This document shows, in pieces, positions 7,252 through 17,101 of a stretch of DNA of 52,716 bases (positions within the stretch are counted from its first letter, which is position 1; every line of letters begins with the position of its first letter). The notes beneath the pieces are model-generated. The model saw only the letters and a program-made list of their open reading frames with translations, was not told where the DNA came from and did not search any database. Origin of the DNA: Methylophilaceae bacterium (GTDB taxonomy: Bacteria; Pseudomonadota; Gammaproteobacteria; Burkholderiales; Methylophilaceae); assembly GCA_947379975.1 (NCBI GenBank), contig CANCPF010000011.1, positions 1 to 52,716 of the forward strand, given 5' to 3'. Both the position numbers and the translations under genes were made by a program.

Positions 7252-8826
7252 ATGGCATCTCTGCAAGAAGAAATCAAACGCCGTCGTACCTTCGCAATTA
7301 TTTCTCACCCGGATGCGGGTAAAACTACCTTAACCGAAAAATTATTATGGTTTGGTGGCGCTATTCAAGTAGCCGGTGAAGTACGTGGTCGCAAAGCCTC
7401 ACGCCACGCAACCTCAGACTGGATGGAGCTTGAAAAGCAACGGGGCATTTCTGTTACCTCATCCGTTATGCAGTTTCCTTACCGCGAACATATGGTGAAC
7501 TTGCTAGATACCCCAGGCCATGATGACTTTTCTGAAGATACTTATAGAACATTAACGGCGGTAGACTCTGCAGTCATGGTGATTGATGCAGTCAACGGTG
7601 TAGAAGCGCAAACGATTAAGCTACTCAACGTGTGCCGCATGCGTGACACGCCAATTATTACTTTCATCAATAAATTAGACCGCGAAAGCCGCGAGCCGAT
7701 TGAATTATTAGATGAAATTGAAACCACTTTAGGCATGGAATGTGCGCCTATGACTTGGCCGATTGGCATGGGTAAAGGTTTCAGAGGCGTTTACAATTTA
7801 TACACTGATACCATTTCATTTTTTGATCCGCGAGCAGATAAAGGTACGTCGGAAATTATTCAAGGTTTAGATAATCCACGGTTAAACGAAGTGCTAGGCC
7901 GCGTTGCCGATGATTTACGGGTAGATATTGAATTAGTCCGAGGCGCTTCTCACACGTTTGATCAAGCACGCTTTTTAGATGGCAAACAAACACCGGTTTA
8001 TTTTGGTTCTGCCATCAACAACTTTGGCGTGCAATCGTTGCTAGACGCGGTGGTAGATCTCTCTCCTGCGCCTTTAGCGCGCAATACTTCAGCGCGTTTG
8101 GTGAATCCTGACGAAGCTAAATTTTCCGGCTTTGTGTTCAAAATTCAAGCCAATATGGATCCGAAACATCGAGATAGAATCGCCTTTTTGCGCGTCTGTT
8201 CTGGCCGCTTTGAACGCGGTATGAAAATCAAACAAGTTACCACTGGTAAGCTCATGGCGGTCAATAATGCCATTACATTTATGGCACAAGATCGTACCAC
8301 CATGGATGAAGCATATTCAGGCGACATTATCGGCATTCCTAATCACGGAACGATTAAAGTTGGAGACACTTTTAGTGAAGGCGAAGAACTCAGATTTACT
8401 GGCATTCCATCTTTTGCACCTGAATTTTTCCGTCGTGCGCGCTTAAAAAATCCACTAAAAATGAAGCAACTACAAAAAGGCCTACAACAATTGGCCGAAG
8501 AAGGCGCTTCACAATTGTTCCGCCCATTGTTATCAAATGACATGATCTTAGGCGCAGTCGGTATGTTGCAATTTGAAGTAGTCGCGCACCGATTAGAGCA
8601 TGAATATGGTGTAGATATTGTGTTTGAAAATTACGATTGCTACACGGCCAGATGGCTACGCGGCAAAGGTGCGGACTTAAGTGCGATTGCCGATAAATAC
8701 GGCTTTAACGTGGCCTTGGATGGCGCGAATGAATATGTTTACCTAGCGCCCAACCGAGTGAATTTACAAATGGCACAAGAGCGTTACCCAGATATTGAGT
8801 TTTTAGAAACTCGTGAAATTATCTAA
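7252..8826 (+). CDS. prfC: Peptide chain release factor 3
   Basis: This 524-residue translational GTPase is the usual RF3 length (E. coli 529). It has G1 SHPDAGKTTLTEKLL (about 18-32), G3 LLDTPGHDDFSEDTYR (about 84-99) and G4 FINKLDRESRE (about 142-152), then an EF-G-like domain II and the RF3 C-terminal domain with FRPLLSNDMILGAVG. RF3 uses GTP to recycle RF1 and RF2 from the ribosome after termination. The ATG at 7252 starts the family-typical ASLQEEIKRRRTFAIISHPD. No ribosome binding site is visible; a perfect dyad ends at 7241. The 3' end overlaps the next gene by 14 bases. Confidence 0.96.
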   Translation: MASLQEEIKRRRTFAIISHPDAGKTTLTEKLLWFGGAIQVAGEVRGRKASRHATSDWMELEKQRGISVTSSVMQFPYREHMVNLLDTPGHDDFSEDTYRTLTAVDSAVMVIDAVNGVEAQTIKLLNVCRMRDTPIITFINKLDRESREPIELLDEIETTLGMECAPMTWPIGMGKGFRGVYNLYTDTISFFDPRADKGTSEIIQGLDNPRLNEVLGRVADDLRVDIELVRGASHTFDQARFLDGKQTPVYFGSAINNFGVQSLLDAVVDLSPAPLARNTSARLVNPDEAKFSGFVFKIQANMDPKHRDRIAFLRVCSGRFERGMKIKQVTTGKLMAVNNAITFMAQDRTTMDEAYSGDIIGIPNHGTIKVGDTFSEGEELRFTGIPSFAPEFFRRARLKNPLKMKQLQKGLQQLAEEGASQLFRPLLSNDMILGAVGMLQFEVVAHRLEHEYGVDIVFENYDCYTARWLRGKGADLSAIADKYGFNVALDGANEYVYLAPNRVNLQMAQERYPDIEFLETREII

Positions 8827-9226
8827 AAGTCTTGTCAAACCTAGCATTGAAAATCCCTGTCCTTGTGAAAGCGGCAAGCCTTACAGCAATTGCTGCGAAC
8901 CCTATCACAAGGGCATTGCAGCACCCACAGCAGAAGCGCTCATGCGCTCACGCTACACCGCTTTTGCGCTAGGTTTAGAAGAATATCTATTGCAAACATG
9001 GCACGCCAACACGCGCCCTGTCGCGCTGAATCTAGCTGAAGATTCGGCCACCAAGTGGCTAGGTCTGCAAATTAAAAATACTAAAAAAATTAGCGAGAAA
9101 AGTGCAAGCGTTGAGTTTGTCGCGCGCTATAAAGTGGCTGGTAAAGCCGAACGCTTGCATGAACTAAGTGAGTTTGAATGGATAGCCGGCCGTTGGTATT
9201 ATTTGACTGGTAGAGACCCAAGATAA
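8813..9226 (+). CDS. ychJ: YchJ-family (UPF0225) SEC-C motif protein
   Basis: This 137-residue protein has an N-terminal SEC-C zinc motif, CPCESGKPYSNCC (C16, C18, C27, C28). An NTF2-like domain follows, with the YchJ hallmark AEALMRSRYTAFALG near 42-56 and WLGLQI in the middle. The family binds zinc at the SEC-C end; its cellular job is not established. The start is a GTG at 8813 inside the 3' end of prfC (14-base overlap), which implies translational coupling. E. coli YchJ also has a C-terminal SEC-C copy, absent here, as is common in shorter homologues. Confidence 0.88.
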   Translation: MKLSKSLVKPSIENPCPCESGKPYSNCCEPYHKGIAAPTAEALMRSRYTAFALGLEEYLLQTWHANTRPVALNLAEDSATKWLGLQIKNTKKISEKSASVEFVARYKVAGKAERLHELSEFEWIAGRWYYLTGRDPR

Positions 9227-9227
9227 A

Positions 9228-9260
9228 GGCCGATAAGGGCCGATAAGAGCCTTGCCTCTT
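9228..9260. repeat. Tandem 10-mer and small hairpin between convergent genes
   Basis: GGCCGATAAG occurs twice head to tail (9228-9247). It overlaps a 5-bp hairpin, AAGAG (9245-9249) and CTCTT (9256-9260), followed by an A-rich run. It lies between the convergent ychJ and hypothetical genes. It may act as a weak bidirectional terminator. Confidence 0.3.
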
Positions 9261-9283
9261 AATAAAATCCTAAACCAACAACA

Positions 9284-9850
9284 TTAAACGTTTTCAAACG
9301 CTTCGCATAATTGGCTTAACAATTGTCCAAACAATGGAATCACTTCTTCTTTGTCATGCGGGCTTTCGTCGTCTGTGCCGGCAACAATAAAAGCTATCGT
9401 CAATTTATCCAGATTTTCTCTAAACTCAGTCCAATGTTCGGTTTCTGCATCACCAATTAATTTGAATTTATTAAAGCCAGCATCAACAATTTCAATTAAT
9501 TCCGCGTCTGATAAACCAGCAAAAAGAGTCTTAGCTATGGTAATTTGTGCCGCTTGCAAATTAGGCATAATGTCTTCTTGCGCGAGCGGTCGTGCCAAAA
9601 ATGCAAACACCAATAGCGCGTAAGCTTGATAGACACTCAGCATATCAAAATTATCGCTACGCTCTGCCAATGGCGAACGCTCTGCGGCTTGAATGGCTTT
9701 AAAGGTAATGTAACAGCTCAAATAATCCGCCGCAGCCAGCGCCTCATAATCCTCTAAATTAGTATTTGGCGCAGCTTCATCGTCATGCAAAGCATCGGCT
9801 AAACATATAGCATGCATTAGTTTGATACGTGTTGAGTATTGAATTTCCAT
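9284..9850 (-). CDS. Protein of unknown function, 188 residues
   Basis: I do not recognise a family. The product is acidic and mostly alpha-helical, without membrane segments or signal peptide. Helices contain YEALAAADYLSCYITFKAIQ, then YQAYALLVFAFLARPL, and the C-terminal third carries LIGDAETEHWTEFRENLDKL. It resembles a soluble helical-repeat protein with no catalytic motif. The frame is open from an ATG at 9865, but I prefer the ATG at 9850 (MEIQYST), because AGGA lies six bases before it, whereas the earlier ATG has no ribosome binding site. The gene follows yheS in the same direction, separated by a 13-bp tandem repeat array, so co-transcription is possible. Confidence 0.6.
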   Translation of the reverse strand: MEIQYSTRIKLMHAICLADALHDDEAAPNTNLEDYEALAAADYLSCYITFKAIQAAERSPLAERSDNFDMLSVYQAYALLVFAFLARPLAQEDIMPNLQAAQITIAKTLFAGLSDAELIEIVDAGFNKFKLIGDAETEHWTEFRENLDKLTIAFIVAGTDDESPHDKEEVIPLFGQLLSQLCEAFENV

Positions 9851-9866
9851 ATTGAGTCCTAGCATT

Positions 9867-9918
9867 GTTCGGTTTAATAGTTCGGTTTAATAGTTCGGTT
9901 TAATAGTTCGGTTTTAAA
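9867..9918. repeat. 13-bp tandem repeat array
   Basis: GTTCGGTTTAATA is repeated three times exactly (9867-9905), followed by a degenerate fourth copy, GTTCGGTTTTAAA. The array fills most of the spacer between yheS and the unknown gene and abuts the latter's start region. A short exact tandem like this can change copy number by slippage and so alter spacing or expression. Confidence 0.85.
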
Positions 9919-9926
9919 ATTAATGT

Positions 9927-11831
9927 TTAGTCTAACGTTGGTATCGCTTCTAACAACTCGTGCAATTCTAACCAACGCTCTTCTGTTACGTATAGCTTCA
10001 TGACTAGATCTGCCTGCTTTTTAAGCAGCTCTTGCAACTCAGTTTTGTCGCTAGCGGTATAAAGTTCACTGTCATTTAATCTATCGTCACACACTTTTTT
10101 ATCGGCATTCCACTTAGTAATATTCAGCTCAATTTGCTCCAACTCTTTGACTAAAGGTCTGCGTTCTAAAATTCTAGCTTGCTTATCAGCTTTATTCGCG
10201 GCACGATCATTTTTGTTAGGTTTATCCGTGGCAATCACTTGCGTAGCTTGTTTATCTTTTAAACGCTGTTCGGCCAGCCATTGTCCATAATTTTCTAAAT
10301 CGCCATCAAATGGCGCGGCCTTACCATCGGCGACTAATATATATTCATCACAAGTGGCGCGTAACAAGGCTCTATCGTGCGAAACCAAAATTACGCCGCC
10401 TTCATAATCTTGCAGCGCTAAGGTTAGCGCATGGCGCATTTCTAAATCTAAATGGTTAGTGGGCTCATCTAGTAGCAATAAATTAGGCCGTGTCCAAATC
10501 AACAAAGCCAAGGCTAAGCGTGATTTTTCACCACCAGAAAAATTTGCACAAGGTGACCTGGCCATTTCGCCTTTAAAATCAAAACCACCCAAATAATTCA
10601 TGTGCTCTTGCTCACGAGTAAGTGGGTCTAGCTTCATCATGTGCTCTAGCGGCGAATCATCAGGACGCAGTTGTTCAAGCTGATGCTGGGCAAAATAGCC
10701 AATATTTAAGTCTTTGCCTTCTACGCGCTTTCCGCTTAAGGGCTGTAACTCATTGGCCAGCAACTTGATTAAAGTGGTTTTACCCGCGCCATTACGACCG
10801 AGCAAGCCTAAACGCTCACCCGGACGAATAGCTAAAACAATGTCTTTAATTAAGGCGACATTATTGTAGCCAACCGACATATCATCCAACACCAATAAAG
10901 GATCAGGCGCGGAAACTGGTGCTCTAAATTCAAAGTTAAACTGTGAATCCACATGCGCAGCAGAAATCATCTCCATACGTTCTAAAGCTTTAATACGGCT
11001 TTGTGCTTGGCGCGCTTTAGTGGCTTGTGCACGAAAGCGATCAATATAGCTATGTAAATGCGAGACTTTACGTTGCTGCTTTTCAAACATAGCTTGTTGC
11101 AGTGCTAGCTTTTCAGCACGCTGACGCTCAAAGTCAGAATAGCCGCCGCGATATAAAGTCAGCGTTTGTTGCTCGATATGCGCAATGTGATTCACAATCG
11201 CATCTAAGAAATCTCTATCATGCGAAATTAATACTAGCGTGCCGCGATAACTTTGTAGCCAACCTTCTAGCCAAATTACCGCGTCCAAGTCTAAATGATT
11301 GGTCGGTTCATCTAGCAATAACAAATCTGAACGGCACATTAAAGCGCGCGCCAAGTTTAAACGCACACGCCAACCGCCAGAAAACGTAGAAACCGCTTGC
11401 TGTAAATTAGCCTGACTAAACCCTAAACCACTGAGCAATTCTGCCGCGCGTGCCTTCGCACTGTATCCGTCAATATCCATCAAACGATGGTGTAATTCGG
11501 CGATTAATTCACCTTTATGATTCGCCTCGGCGTCGGCTAATGCCGCCTCAATAGTACGTAATTCGACGTCGCCATCTAATACAAATTCAATGGCGGGCAT
11601 GGAAAGCGCTGGTGTTTCTTGCGCCACATGGGCAATTACCCAACTGGCTGGCATGTCTAAACTGCCAGATTCCAACTGCATTTCGCCACGCAACAAGGCA
11701 AAAAGTGAAGATTTACCCGCTCCATTTGCACCCGTTAATCCGACTTTATGACCCGGATGCAGTTGTAGCGAGGCTGCTTGAATAAGGACTTTTAAGCCCC
11801 GAACTAAGGTAAGTTGTTTGAATTGAATCAA
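9927..11831 (-). CDS. yheS: ABC-F family ATPase YheS
   Basis: This 634-residue protein has two ABC cassettes and no membrane domain. Cassette 1 has Walker A GANGAGKSS (about 35-43), signature FSGGWRVRLNLA and Walker B LLLLDEPTNHLDLD. A charged linker arm with SYIDRFRAQATKARQAQSRIK follows. Cassette 2 has GRNGAGKTT, FSGGEKSRLALA and a second LLLLDEPTNHLDLE, and a charged C-terminal coiled-coil tail follows. Length and linker match E. coli YheS (637 residues). ABC-F proteins bind the ribosomal E site and gate or rescue translation; YheS's exact role is less well defined. It stands upstream of the unknown gene on the same strand and divergent from yhdP. Confidence 0.93.
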   Translation of the reverse strand: MIQFKQLTLVRGLKVLIQAASLQLHPGHKVGLTGANGAGKSSLFALLRGEMQLESGSLDMPASWVIAHVAQETPALSMPAIEFVLDGDVELRTIEAALADAEANHKGELIAELHHRLMDIDGYSAKARAAELLSGLGFSQANLQQAVSTFSGGWRVRLNLARALMCRSDLLLLDEPTNHLDLDAVIWLEGWLQSYRGTLVLISHDRDFLDAIVNHIAHIEQQTLTLYRGGYSDFERQRAEKLALQQAMFEKQQRKVSHLHSYIDRFRAQATKARQAQSRIKALERMEMISAAHVDSQFNFEFRAPVSAPDPLLVLDDMSVGYNNVALIKDIVLAIRPGERLGLLGRNGAGKTTLIKLLANELQPLSGKRVEGKDLNIGYFAQHQLEQLRPDDSPLEHMMKLDPLTREQEHMNYLGGFDFKGEMARSPCANFSGGEKSRLALALLIWTRPNLLLLDEPTNHLDLEMRHALTLALQDYEGGVILVSHDRALLRATCDEYILVADGKAAPFDGDLENYGQWLAEQRLKDKQATQVIATDKPNKNDRAANKADKQARILERRPLVKELEQIELNITKWNADKKVCDDRLNDSELYTASDKTELQELLKKQADLVMKLYVTEERWLELHELLEAIPTLD

Positions 11832-12178
11832 GTTAAAACCATCACAGATAATAAAAGTAAATAATATTTTTTAGACCGATTTTTTACAGCAAGTGCGGCT
11901 ACTAAAACCATGTCAGCACTTGGCTCAGCACTTGGCTTTTAGGTAGAATATATGAGCTGAAGCTCATTATTTATACGGCAAAGACCGTTATTCTAAATGA
12001 TTAGTGCCATAGTCATAAATATCTTTAACTTTTAGCGCGATATTGCCAGTCAAATGCCTAGTAGATTAATTTAAATGGCAAATATTGCAGTAAAATAGAA
12101 CGACTAAACATCCATCAAATTAAACTTGCCTAGCTACAATTTTCATAGGCAAAAATATAAAGTCTCAGTCCAGCCAAT
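11832..12178. promoter_or_regulatory. Divergent gap between yheS and yhdP
   Basis: This 347-bp gap has no gene I can support. It holds an exact tandem repeat, CAGCACTTGGCT (11914-11925 and 11926-11937), a dyad ATGAGCT-GA-AGCTCAT (11952-11967), and a -10-like TAAAAT at 12091-12096 about 80 bases before yhdP. An inverted CAAGTGC (11890-11896) could pair with either copy of the tandem repeat. Divergent promoters for both genes must lie here, but I cannot fix them. Confidence 0.45.
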
Positions 12179-15100
12179 ATGGTAAAAAAATCACTGCTTT
12201 TGGTATACCGCCTTGCGTTTTGGCTGACGGGCATTATTATCGTCATCGTGTTGCTGACCGCCTTAGCAGTACAGTTTTTATTATTCCCTAATATTGATCA
12301 ATATAAAGAAAAAATAGCAACATTTGCCAGTAATGCCTCCAAACAAAGAGTCGTTATCGGCAACATTAAAGCCGGCTGGCAAGGCATCAATCCACATTTA
12401 TCTTTATTAAATATTGATATTTACGATGCACAAAACCGCCCTGCTTTGCAACTTAAAAATACAGACCTAAGCTTATCATGGCTCAGCATAGGCATGTTTG
12501 AGCCGCATCTTGCTGCGCTAATTTTCCACTCTCCAGAGCTTACGATTCGCCGCATGGCGAATGGTGAAGTTTTTGTCGCCGGCATTAGCATGCGCGGCGC
12601 GGCTAAACCTGATTTACCCAATTGGCTGCTACGCCAAAGTAAATTAGAAGTGGTAAACGCTAAGGTGGTTTGGTTAGATGAAATGCGCGGCGCTCCAGCA
12701 CTAAGCTTAAATAATCTTAATTTACAAATAAAAAGTCCAACTTGGAAGAGTTTACTTAAAAGCCATCAAATCACATTGACTGCGATGCCTTCTGTTGGCA
12801 CAAACAACCCGATTACCTTAAGCGGCACTTTGCATGGTAGCGATGTAAGTCGTATTGAGCAATGGAACGGCAACATCACCACGCAACTAAAAAATGCCAA
12901 TATGGTAGCTTTTAAGCCTTGGTTAGATTACCCGATTGATTTGCAAGCCGGTATAGGTAGCGCTGATATTGCTGTTGATTTCTCTAACCAGCAACTCAAA
13001 TCTATTTCCAGCAATGTCAGCTTAAGAAATGTAATGATTCAAATCAAAGCCGATGCTGAGCCTATTTTTCTCAATAAATTAGCTGGGAAACTTAGCTGGC
13101 AGAACCTAAGTGTAAGTAAGTTAATCTCAGCACAGCACCTCATTAGCAGCCAGTTTTTTAGTGGTGAGCACTTAACTTTAGTCACCAATAATGGTTTGAA
13201 TATACAAGATGCCAGCGCTAGCTATCGAGAAAAACCGCAAGGATTGAAGGCATTAAGCGTTAAATTAGCCCATGTCAATCTAGCGACTATGAATCCCTAC
13301 CTAGCCCAATTACCACTGCCGACTGCAGTGCTAGAGAAAATTGCAGGGCTAGCAACTACCGGCAACCTAGATAACTTAGTGCTCAATTGGGAAGGCAATC
13401 AGTTTGCTACAAAAAGCTATCTACTCAAGTCCAAATTTAATAAATTAAGCATAAAAGCACACGATAAATTGCCAGGATTCAGCAATTTAACCGGAGAAAT
13501 TTCAGCCAACCAAAGCGCAGGCAAACTTAACTTGCAAACAAAAAATGCCAATTTAGATTTTAAAGACACCTTGCGCTGGCCCCTTCCTGTTGACACATTA
13601 GAAGGCGACTTCAGCTGGAACATCAAAGGCAGTGAAACTAAAATTAGGGCTAGCGACATTAGTATTAGTAATCCACATTTAGCTGGCACGATTAACGCCG
13701 ATTATTTGTTGGATGGCAACAAAGGTGGCTACCTTGACTTAAAAGCCAAATTTTCTCGCGGCAATGCTAAATATGCCCTATTTTATTACCCAACCACGCT
13801 GGGTAAAGATACTTTGCATTGGCTGGACACCTCGATATTGTCTGGAGACGTTGAAAATATTAACGTGATCACTAAAGGTCGCTTGGCTGACTTTCCGTTT
13901 GTCGATAGCAAAGGCAATCTTGATAGTAAGCTAGGTTTATTTAGAGTCACTGCAAAAGTTAAAAATAGTGAAATCGAGTATGGCTTAGGCTGGCCGAATG
14001 TCGAGGCACTTAGTTTAGACATGCTATTTGAAGGCACACGCATGGAGCTCAATGCAAATGCTGGGCATATTTTAGGCAATCAACTGCTTAAAAGTAAAAT
14101 CCTCATCGCCAAGTTAGATGCCGCTGAACCTATACTGAGCGTGGAGAGCGAGCTAAAAGGTCCGGTTGCTGAGGGCATTCATTTTGTGAATAAAAGCCCG
14201 GTAGCACAAGTTGCGCAAGGATTTACTACTGACCTTAAAACCAGCGGTAGCGCTAAGTTGAATCTGAGCTTGAGAATTCCACTGAATAACGCAGATGCGG
14301 CACTCATTAAAGGCGCGTATCAAATCAGTAATGGCCATATGGAAAGTGCAACAATGCCAGCACTAAACCAAATCAATGGCCTGCTAGAGTTTACCGAAAG
14401 TAGTTTAAATGCAAACAATATAAAGGCTAGTATTTTTGGTTCGCCTTTGGTTTTCAATCTAAATTCTGGCAAAGACAAAATTGTTAGAGTCATGGCTAGA
14501 GGAAAACTAAACGACGAAGTGCTTAAGCAAACCCTAGGCAAAGCAGCCAATTATATTAGTGGCAATACAGACTGGGTCGGCGACATTCTTATCCAAAAAC
14601 CACGTGTCAATATCGGTATACGCGCAGACTTATTTGGTGTCACATCGCGCTTACCCGTGCCACTCAATAAAAATGCAAACGAACATTTGAATATTCGCAT
14701 TGATAAAAAACAAGATGATAATAGCGACACATTTATCGTAAATATTGGCAATAAAATTGCTGCAAAAGTGCTGCGCACTGGCGAGCAAGGTAAATTGCTA
14801 GTGTATCAGGCCAGCATTCATTTCAACAGCGTCAATAATGGCACGGCTATCGCCAGTTATTTAAACAATAATAACGAACCAAATAAGCCTAAAGGTTTGC
14901 AGATAACAGGAAATTTAGATTACCTAGATGCTGACGCATGGCGCACAGTAATGAATAATTTATCTAGCCCAACAAAACAAAATGATGCTTTATCTATTCA
15001 GAAAGTAGACCTAAAGGTCAATACCTTAGATGTTTTTGACAGACGCATCAATCAACTTAAAATTAGCAATAAAGCCGGAAAAGATAGCTTACAAGCCAGC

Positions 15101-16111
15101 ATAGAAAGCCGTGAAATATCCGGTGATTTGCAATGGCAAACACAAAATAATGGGAAGCTAACTGCGCACTTAAGTAACTTAAGAATTCCAGACGCTTCCC
15201 CAAACCGCACTAAATATTCAGTGCCTCCCAATGCTAAAGATTCTAGCTTTATAGAGACAGAAACGCCTAATCAAGCTTACCCAGCGCTTGATATTACTGC
15301 AGATAGCTTTGAATTTGATAAGAAGAAAATAGGCGGCTTAGCCTTAGTTGCTTTTCCACAAAATGGTAACTGGATTATACAAAAACTTAAGTTAATTAAT
15401 CCAGAAGGCACTATCAGCGCGGATGGCATTTGGAGCAAATGGGTGCATAGCCCAAATACCAAAATGAATGTTAATTGGGAGATTAACGATTTAGGAAAAA
15501 CGCTTAATCATTTTGGCTACGTAGATGCTATTAAGGGCGGAGAAGGCGTGCTCAGCGGCCAATTAAACTGGGCTGGCAGCCCGCATGAGTTTGATGTTTT
15601 AGCGTTAAATGGTAATCTGCAATTTGAAATGCATAAAGGGCAAATATTAAAAGTACAGCCTGGTGTAGGCCGATTACTCGGTTTACTGAGCTTGCAAAGC
15701 TTGCCTAGACGCCTCACATTAGATTTTAGAGATCTGTTTAGTAACGGCTTTGCCTTTGATAAAATCAACGCAAATGTAAAAATTGAGCATGGCGTGATGC
15801 GTAGCGATAACTTTTTAATGTCTGGCCCTGCTGCTAAAGTAACCATTAAAGGTGAAACTAATCTACAAAAAGAAACACAGCAACTTTACGTTAAAGTGAT
15901 GCCTAACATTAGTGACAGCGTTTCACTGGCAGCATTGGCCGGCGGCCCGTTGGTAGGCGCTGTAGCCTTTTTAGCGCAAAAGATATTAAAAGATCCGCTG
16001 AATAAAATAGCCTCTTCGGAGTATGAAATTGTTGGCACTTGGGATAACCCGCAAGAAGTCAATGCAGAGAAAAATAACCCAGAAAGTAGTAAGGATTCAC
16101 CACTTAATTAA
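12179..16111 (+). CDS. yhdP: YhdP family AsmA-like phospholipid transport protein
   Basis: This 1310-residue protein has one N-terminal membrane anchor (about 10-35, with LTGIIIVIVLLTALAVQFLL) followed by a very long periplasmic beta-rich region. The AsmA/DUF3971 signature covers the middle, and the C-terminal AsmA-like end contains RLLGLLSLQSLPRRLTLDF and VSLAALAGGPLVGAVAFLAQ. E. coli YhdP (1266 residues) is one of the bridge-like proteins (with TamB and YdbH) that carry phospholipids to the outer membrane. Gene order yhdP, nitrilase, tldD echoes the yhdP-tldD order of enterobacteria and supports the name. The ATG at 12179 has only a weak ribosome binding site. The family call is safe; the transport role is taken from homologues. 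Confidence 0.92.
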   Translation: MVKKSLLLVYRLAFWLTGIIIVIVLLTALAVQFLLFPNIDQYKEKIATFASNASKQRVVIGNIKAGWQGINPHLSLLNIDIYDAQNRPALQLKNTDLSLSWLSIGMFEPHLAALIFHSPELTIRRMANGEVFVAGISMRGAAKPDLPNWLLRQSKLEVVNAKVVWLDEMRGAPALSLNNLNLQIKSPTWKSLLKSHQITLTAMPSVGTNNPITLSGTLHGSDVSRIEQWNGNITTQLKNANMVAFKPWLDYPIDLQAGIGSADIAVDFSNQQLKSISSNVSLRNVMIQIKADAEPIFLNKLAGKLSWQNLSVSKLISAQHLISSQFFSGEHLTLVTNNGLNIQDASASYREKPQGLKALSVKLAHVNLATMNPYLAQLPLPTAVLEKIAGLATTGNLDNLVLNWEGNQFATKSYLLKSKFNKLSIKAHDKLPGFSNLTGEISANQSAGKLNLQTKNANLDFKDTLRWPLPVDTLEGDFSWNIKGSETKIRASDISISNPHLAGTINADYLLDGNKGGYLDLKAKFSRGNAKYALFYYPTTLGKDTLHWLDTSILSGDVENINVITKGRLADFPFVDSKGNLDSKLGLFRVTAKVKNSEIEYGLGWPNVEALSLDMLFEGTRMELNANAGHILGNQLLKSKILIAKLDAAEPILSVESELKGPVAEGIHFVNKSPVAQVAQGFTTDLKTSGSAKLNLSLRIPLNNADAALIKGAYQISNGHMESATMPALNQINGLLEFTESSLNANNIKASIFGSPLVFNLNSGKDKIVRVMARGKLNDEVLKQTLGKAANYISGNTDWVGDILIQKPRVNIGIRADLFGVTSRLPVPLNKNANEHLNIRIDKKQDDNSDTFIVNIGNKIAAKVLRTGEQGKLLVYQASIHFNSVNNGTAIASYLNNNNEPNKPKGLQITGNLDYLDADAWRTVMNNLSSPTKQNDALSIQKVDLKVNTLDVFDRRINQLKISNKAGKDSLQASIESREISGDLQWQTQNNGKLTAHLSNLRIPDASPNRTKYSVPPNAKDSSFIETETPNQAYPALDITADSFEFDKKKIGGLALVAFPQNGNWIIQKLKLINPEGTISADGIWSKWVHSPNTKMNVNWEINDLGKTLNHFGYVDAIKGGEGVLSGQLNWAGSPHEFDVLALNGNLQFEMHKGQILKVQPGVGRLLGLLSLQSLPRRLTLDFRDLFSNGFAFDKINANVKIEHGVMRSDNFLMSGPAAKVTIKGETNLQKETQQLYVKVMPNISDSVSLAALAGGPLVGAVAFLAQKILKDPLNKIASSEYEIVGTWDNPQEVNAEKNNPESSKDSPLN

Positions 16112-16180
16112 TAACATTTAAAATTTAAAGACTTTTAAATTCAAAAAAATCAATAATCAACAAACCTGTTTGGATAACAC

Positions 16181-17053
16181 ATGGCCATCACCTCACGCTT
16201 AAAAACGACAAGAGCTAAACTTAGCAACTTAGACTCTAATAAAGACATTGTAAAAGTAGCGGCCATTCAAATGGCTTCTGGTCCTTATGTAGCGGCTAAT
16301 TTAAGTGAAGCTGAACGACTGATTGAGATTGCTGCCAATCAAGGTGCCAGACTTGTGGTGTTACCAGAATACTTTGCGATTATGGGGCTTAAAGAAACTG
16401 ACAAAGTCGCGGTACGTGAAGAAGAAGGCAAAGGACCAATACAAAGCTTTTTAGCCAAAATGGCCAAAAAACATAAAATATGGCTAGTAGGTGGCTCTAT
16501 TCCGCTGGTCAGCAATTTTCCTAATAAAGTGCGAAATAGTTGTTTAGTTTTTGATGATAAAGGTCAGTTAGCCGCACGTTACGACAAAATTCATTTGTTT
16601 GGCTTAGATTTAGGCAATGAACATTATCATGAAGAAAAAACCATTGAATCAGGCGATGCCATTAAAGTAGTAGATACACCATTTGGTAGAATTGGCTTGT
16701 CTATATGTTACGACTTGCGCTTTCCTGAATTGTATCGCGCGATGAAAGATGTCAATATTATTGTTGTGCCAGCAGCCTTCACCGACACCACCGGCCGCGC
16801 GCACTGGGAAACATTGATACGCGCTCGTGCCATTGAAAACTTAAGCTACGTGATTGCATCGGCACAAGGTGGCTACCATTTATCTGGCCGCGAAACGCAT
16901 GGCAACAGCATGATTGTTGATCCATGGGGCGTAATTTTAGACCGCTTACCGCGTGGTTCTGGCGTGGTAATTTCAACCATTAACCCACAGTATCAAGCTA
17001 GTTTAAGAAACAGCTTACCGGCGCTTAAGCACAGAACTATTAGTGCGATATAA
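16181..17053 (+). CDS. Nitrilase-superfamily amidohydrolase, Nit1/Nit2 type
   Basis: This 290-residue protein has the catalytic triad E63 (LPEYFAIMG), K136 (RYDKIHLFGLD) and C176 (SICYDLRFPELYR). The FPELYR and GRAHWETLIRARAIEN motifs place it in the Nit1/NitFhit branch, whose members hydrolyse deaminated glutathione as metabolite repair. Omega-amidase is the alternative. A roughly 22-residue basic extension precedes the family-typical VKVAAIQMASGP, so translation could begin elsewhere, but no better Met is available before that motif. It lies between yhdP and tldD in the same direction with gaps of 69 and 48 bp, a common proteobacterial arrangement. Confidence 0.9.
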   Translation: MAITSRLKTTRAKLSNLDSNKDIVKVAAIQMASGPYVAANLSEAERLIEIAANQGARLVVLPEYFAIMGLKETDKVAVREEEGKGPIQSFLAKMAKKHKIWLVGGSIPLVSNFPNKVRNSCLVFDDKGQLAARYDKIHLFGLDLGNEHYHEEKTIESGDAIKVVDTPFGRIGLSICYDLRFPELYRAMKDVNIIVVPAAFTDTTGRAHWETLIRARAIENLSYVIASAQGGYHLSGRETHGNSMIVDPWGVILDRLPRGSGVVISTINPQYQASLRNSLPALKHRTISAI

Positions 17054-17101
17054 CTACAACTTCCATGTCTCAATTATTTCTATATTAAGCAGAAGCAAGC
17101 A

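Noticed and set aside
11910..11942. Ten-codon frame made of a repeated SALG unit
   Set aside because: It is produced by the 12-bp tandem repeat and has no ribosome binding site or conservation evidence; more likely only a repeat.
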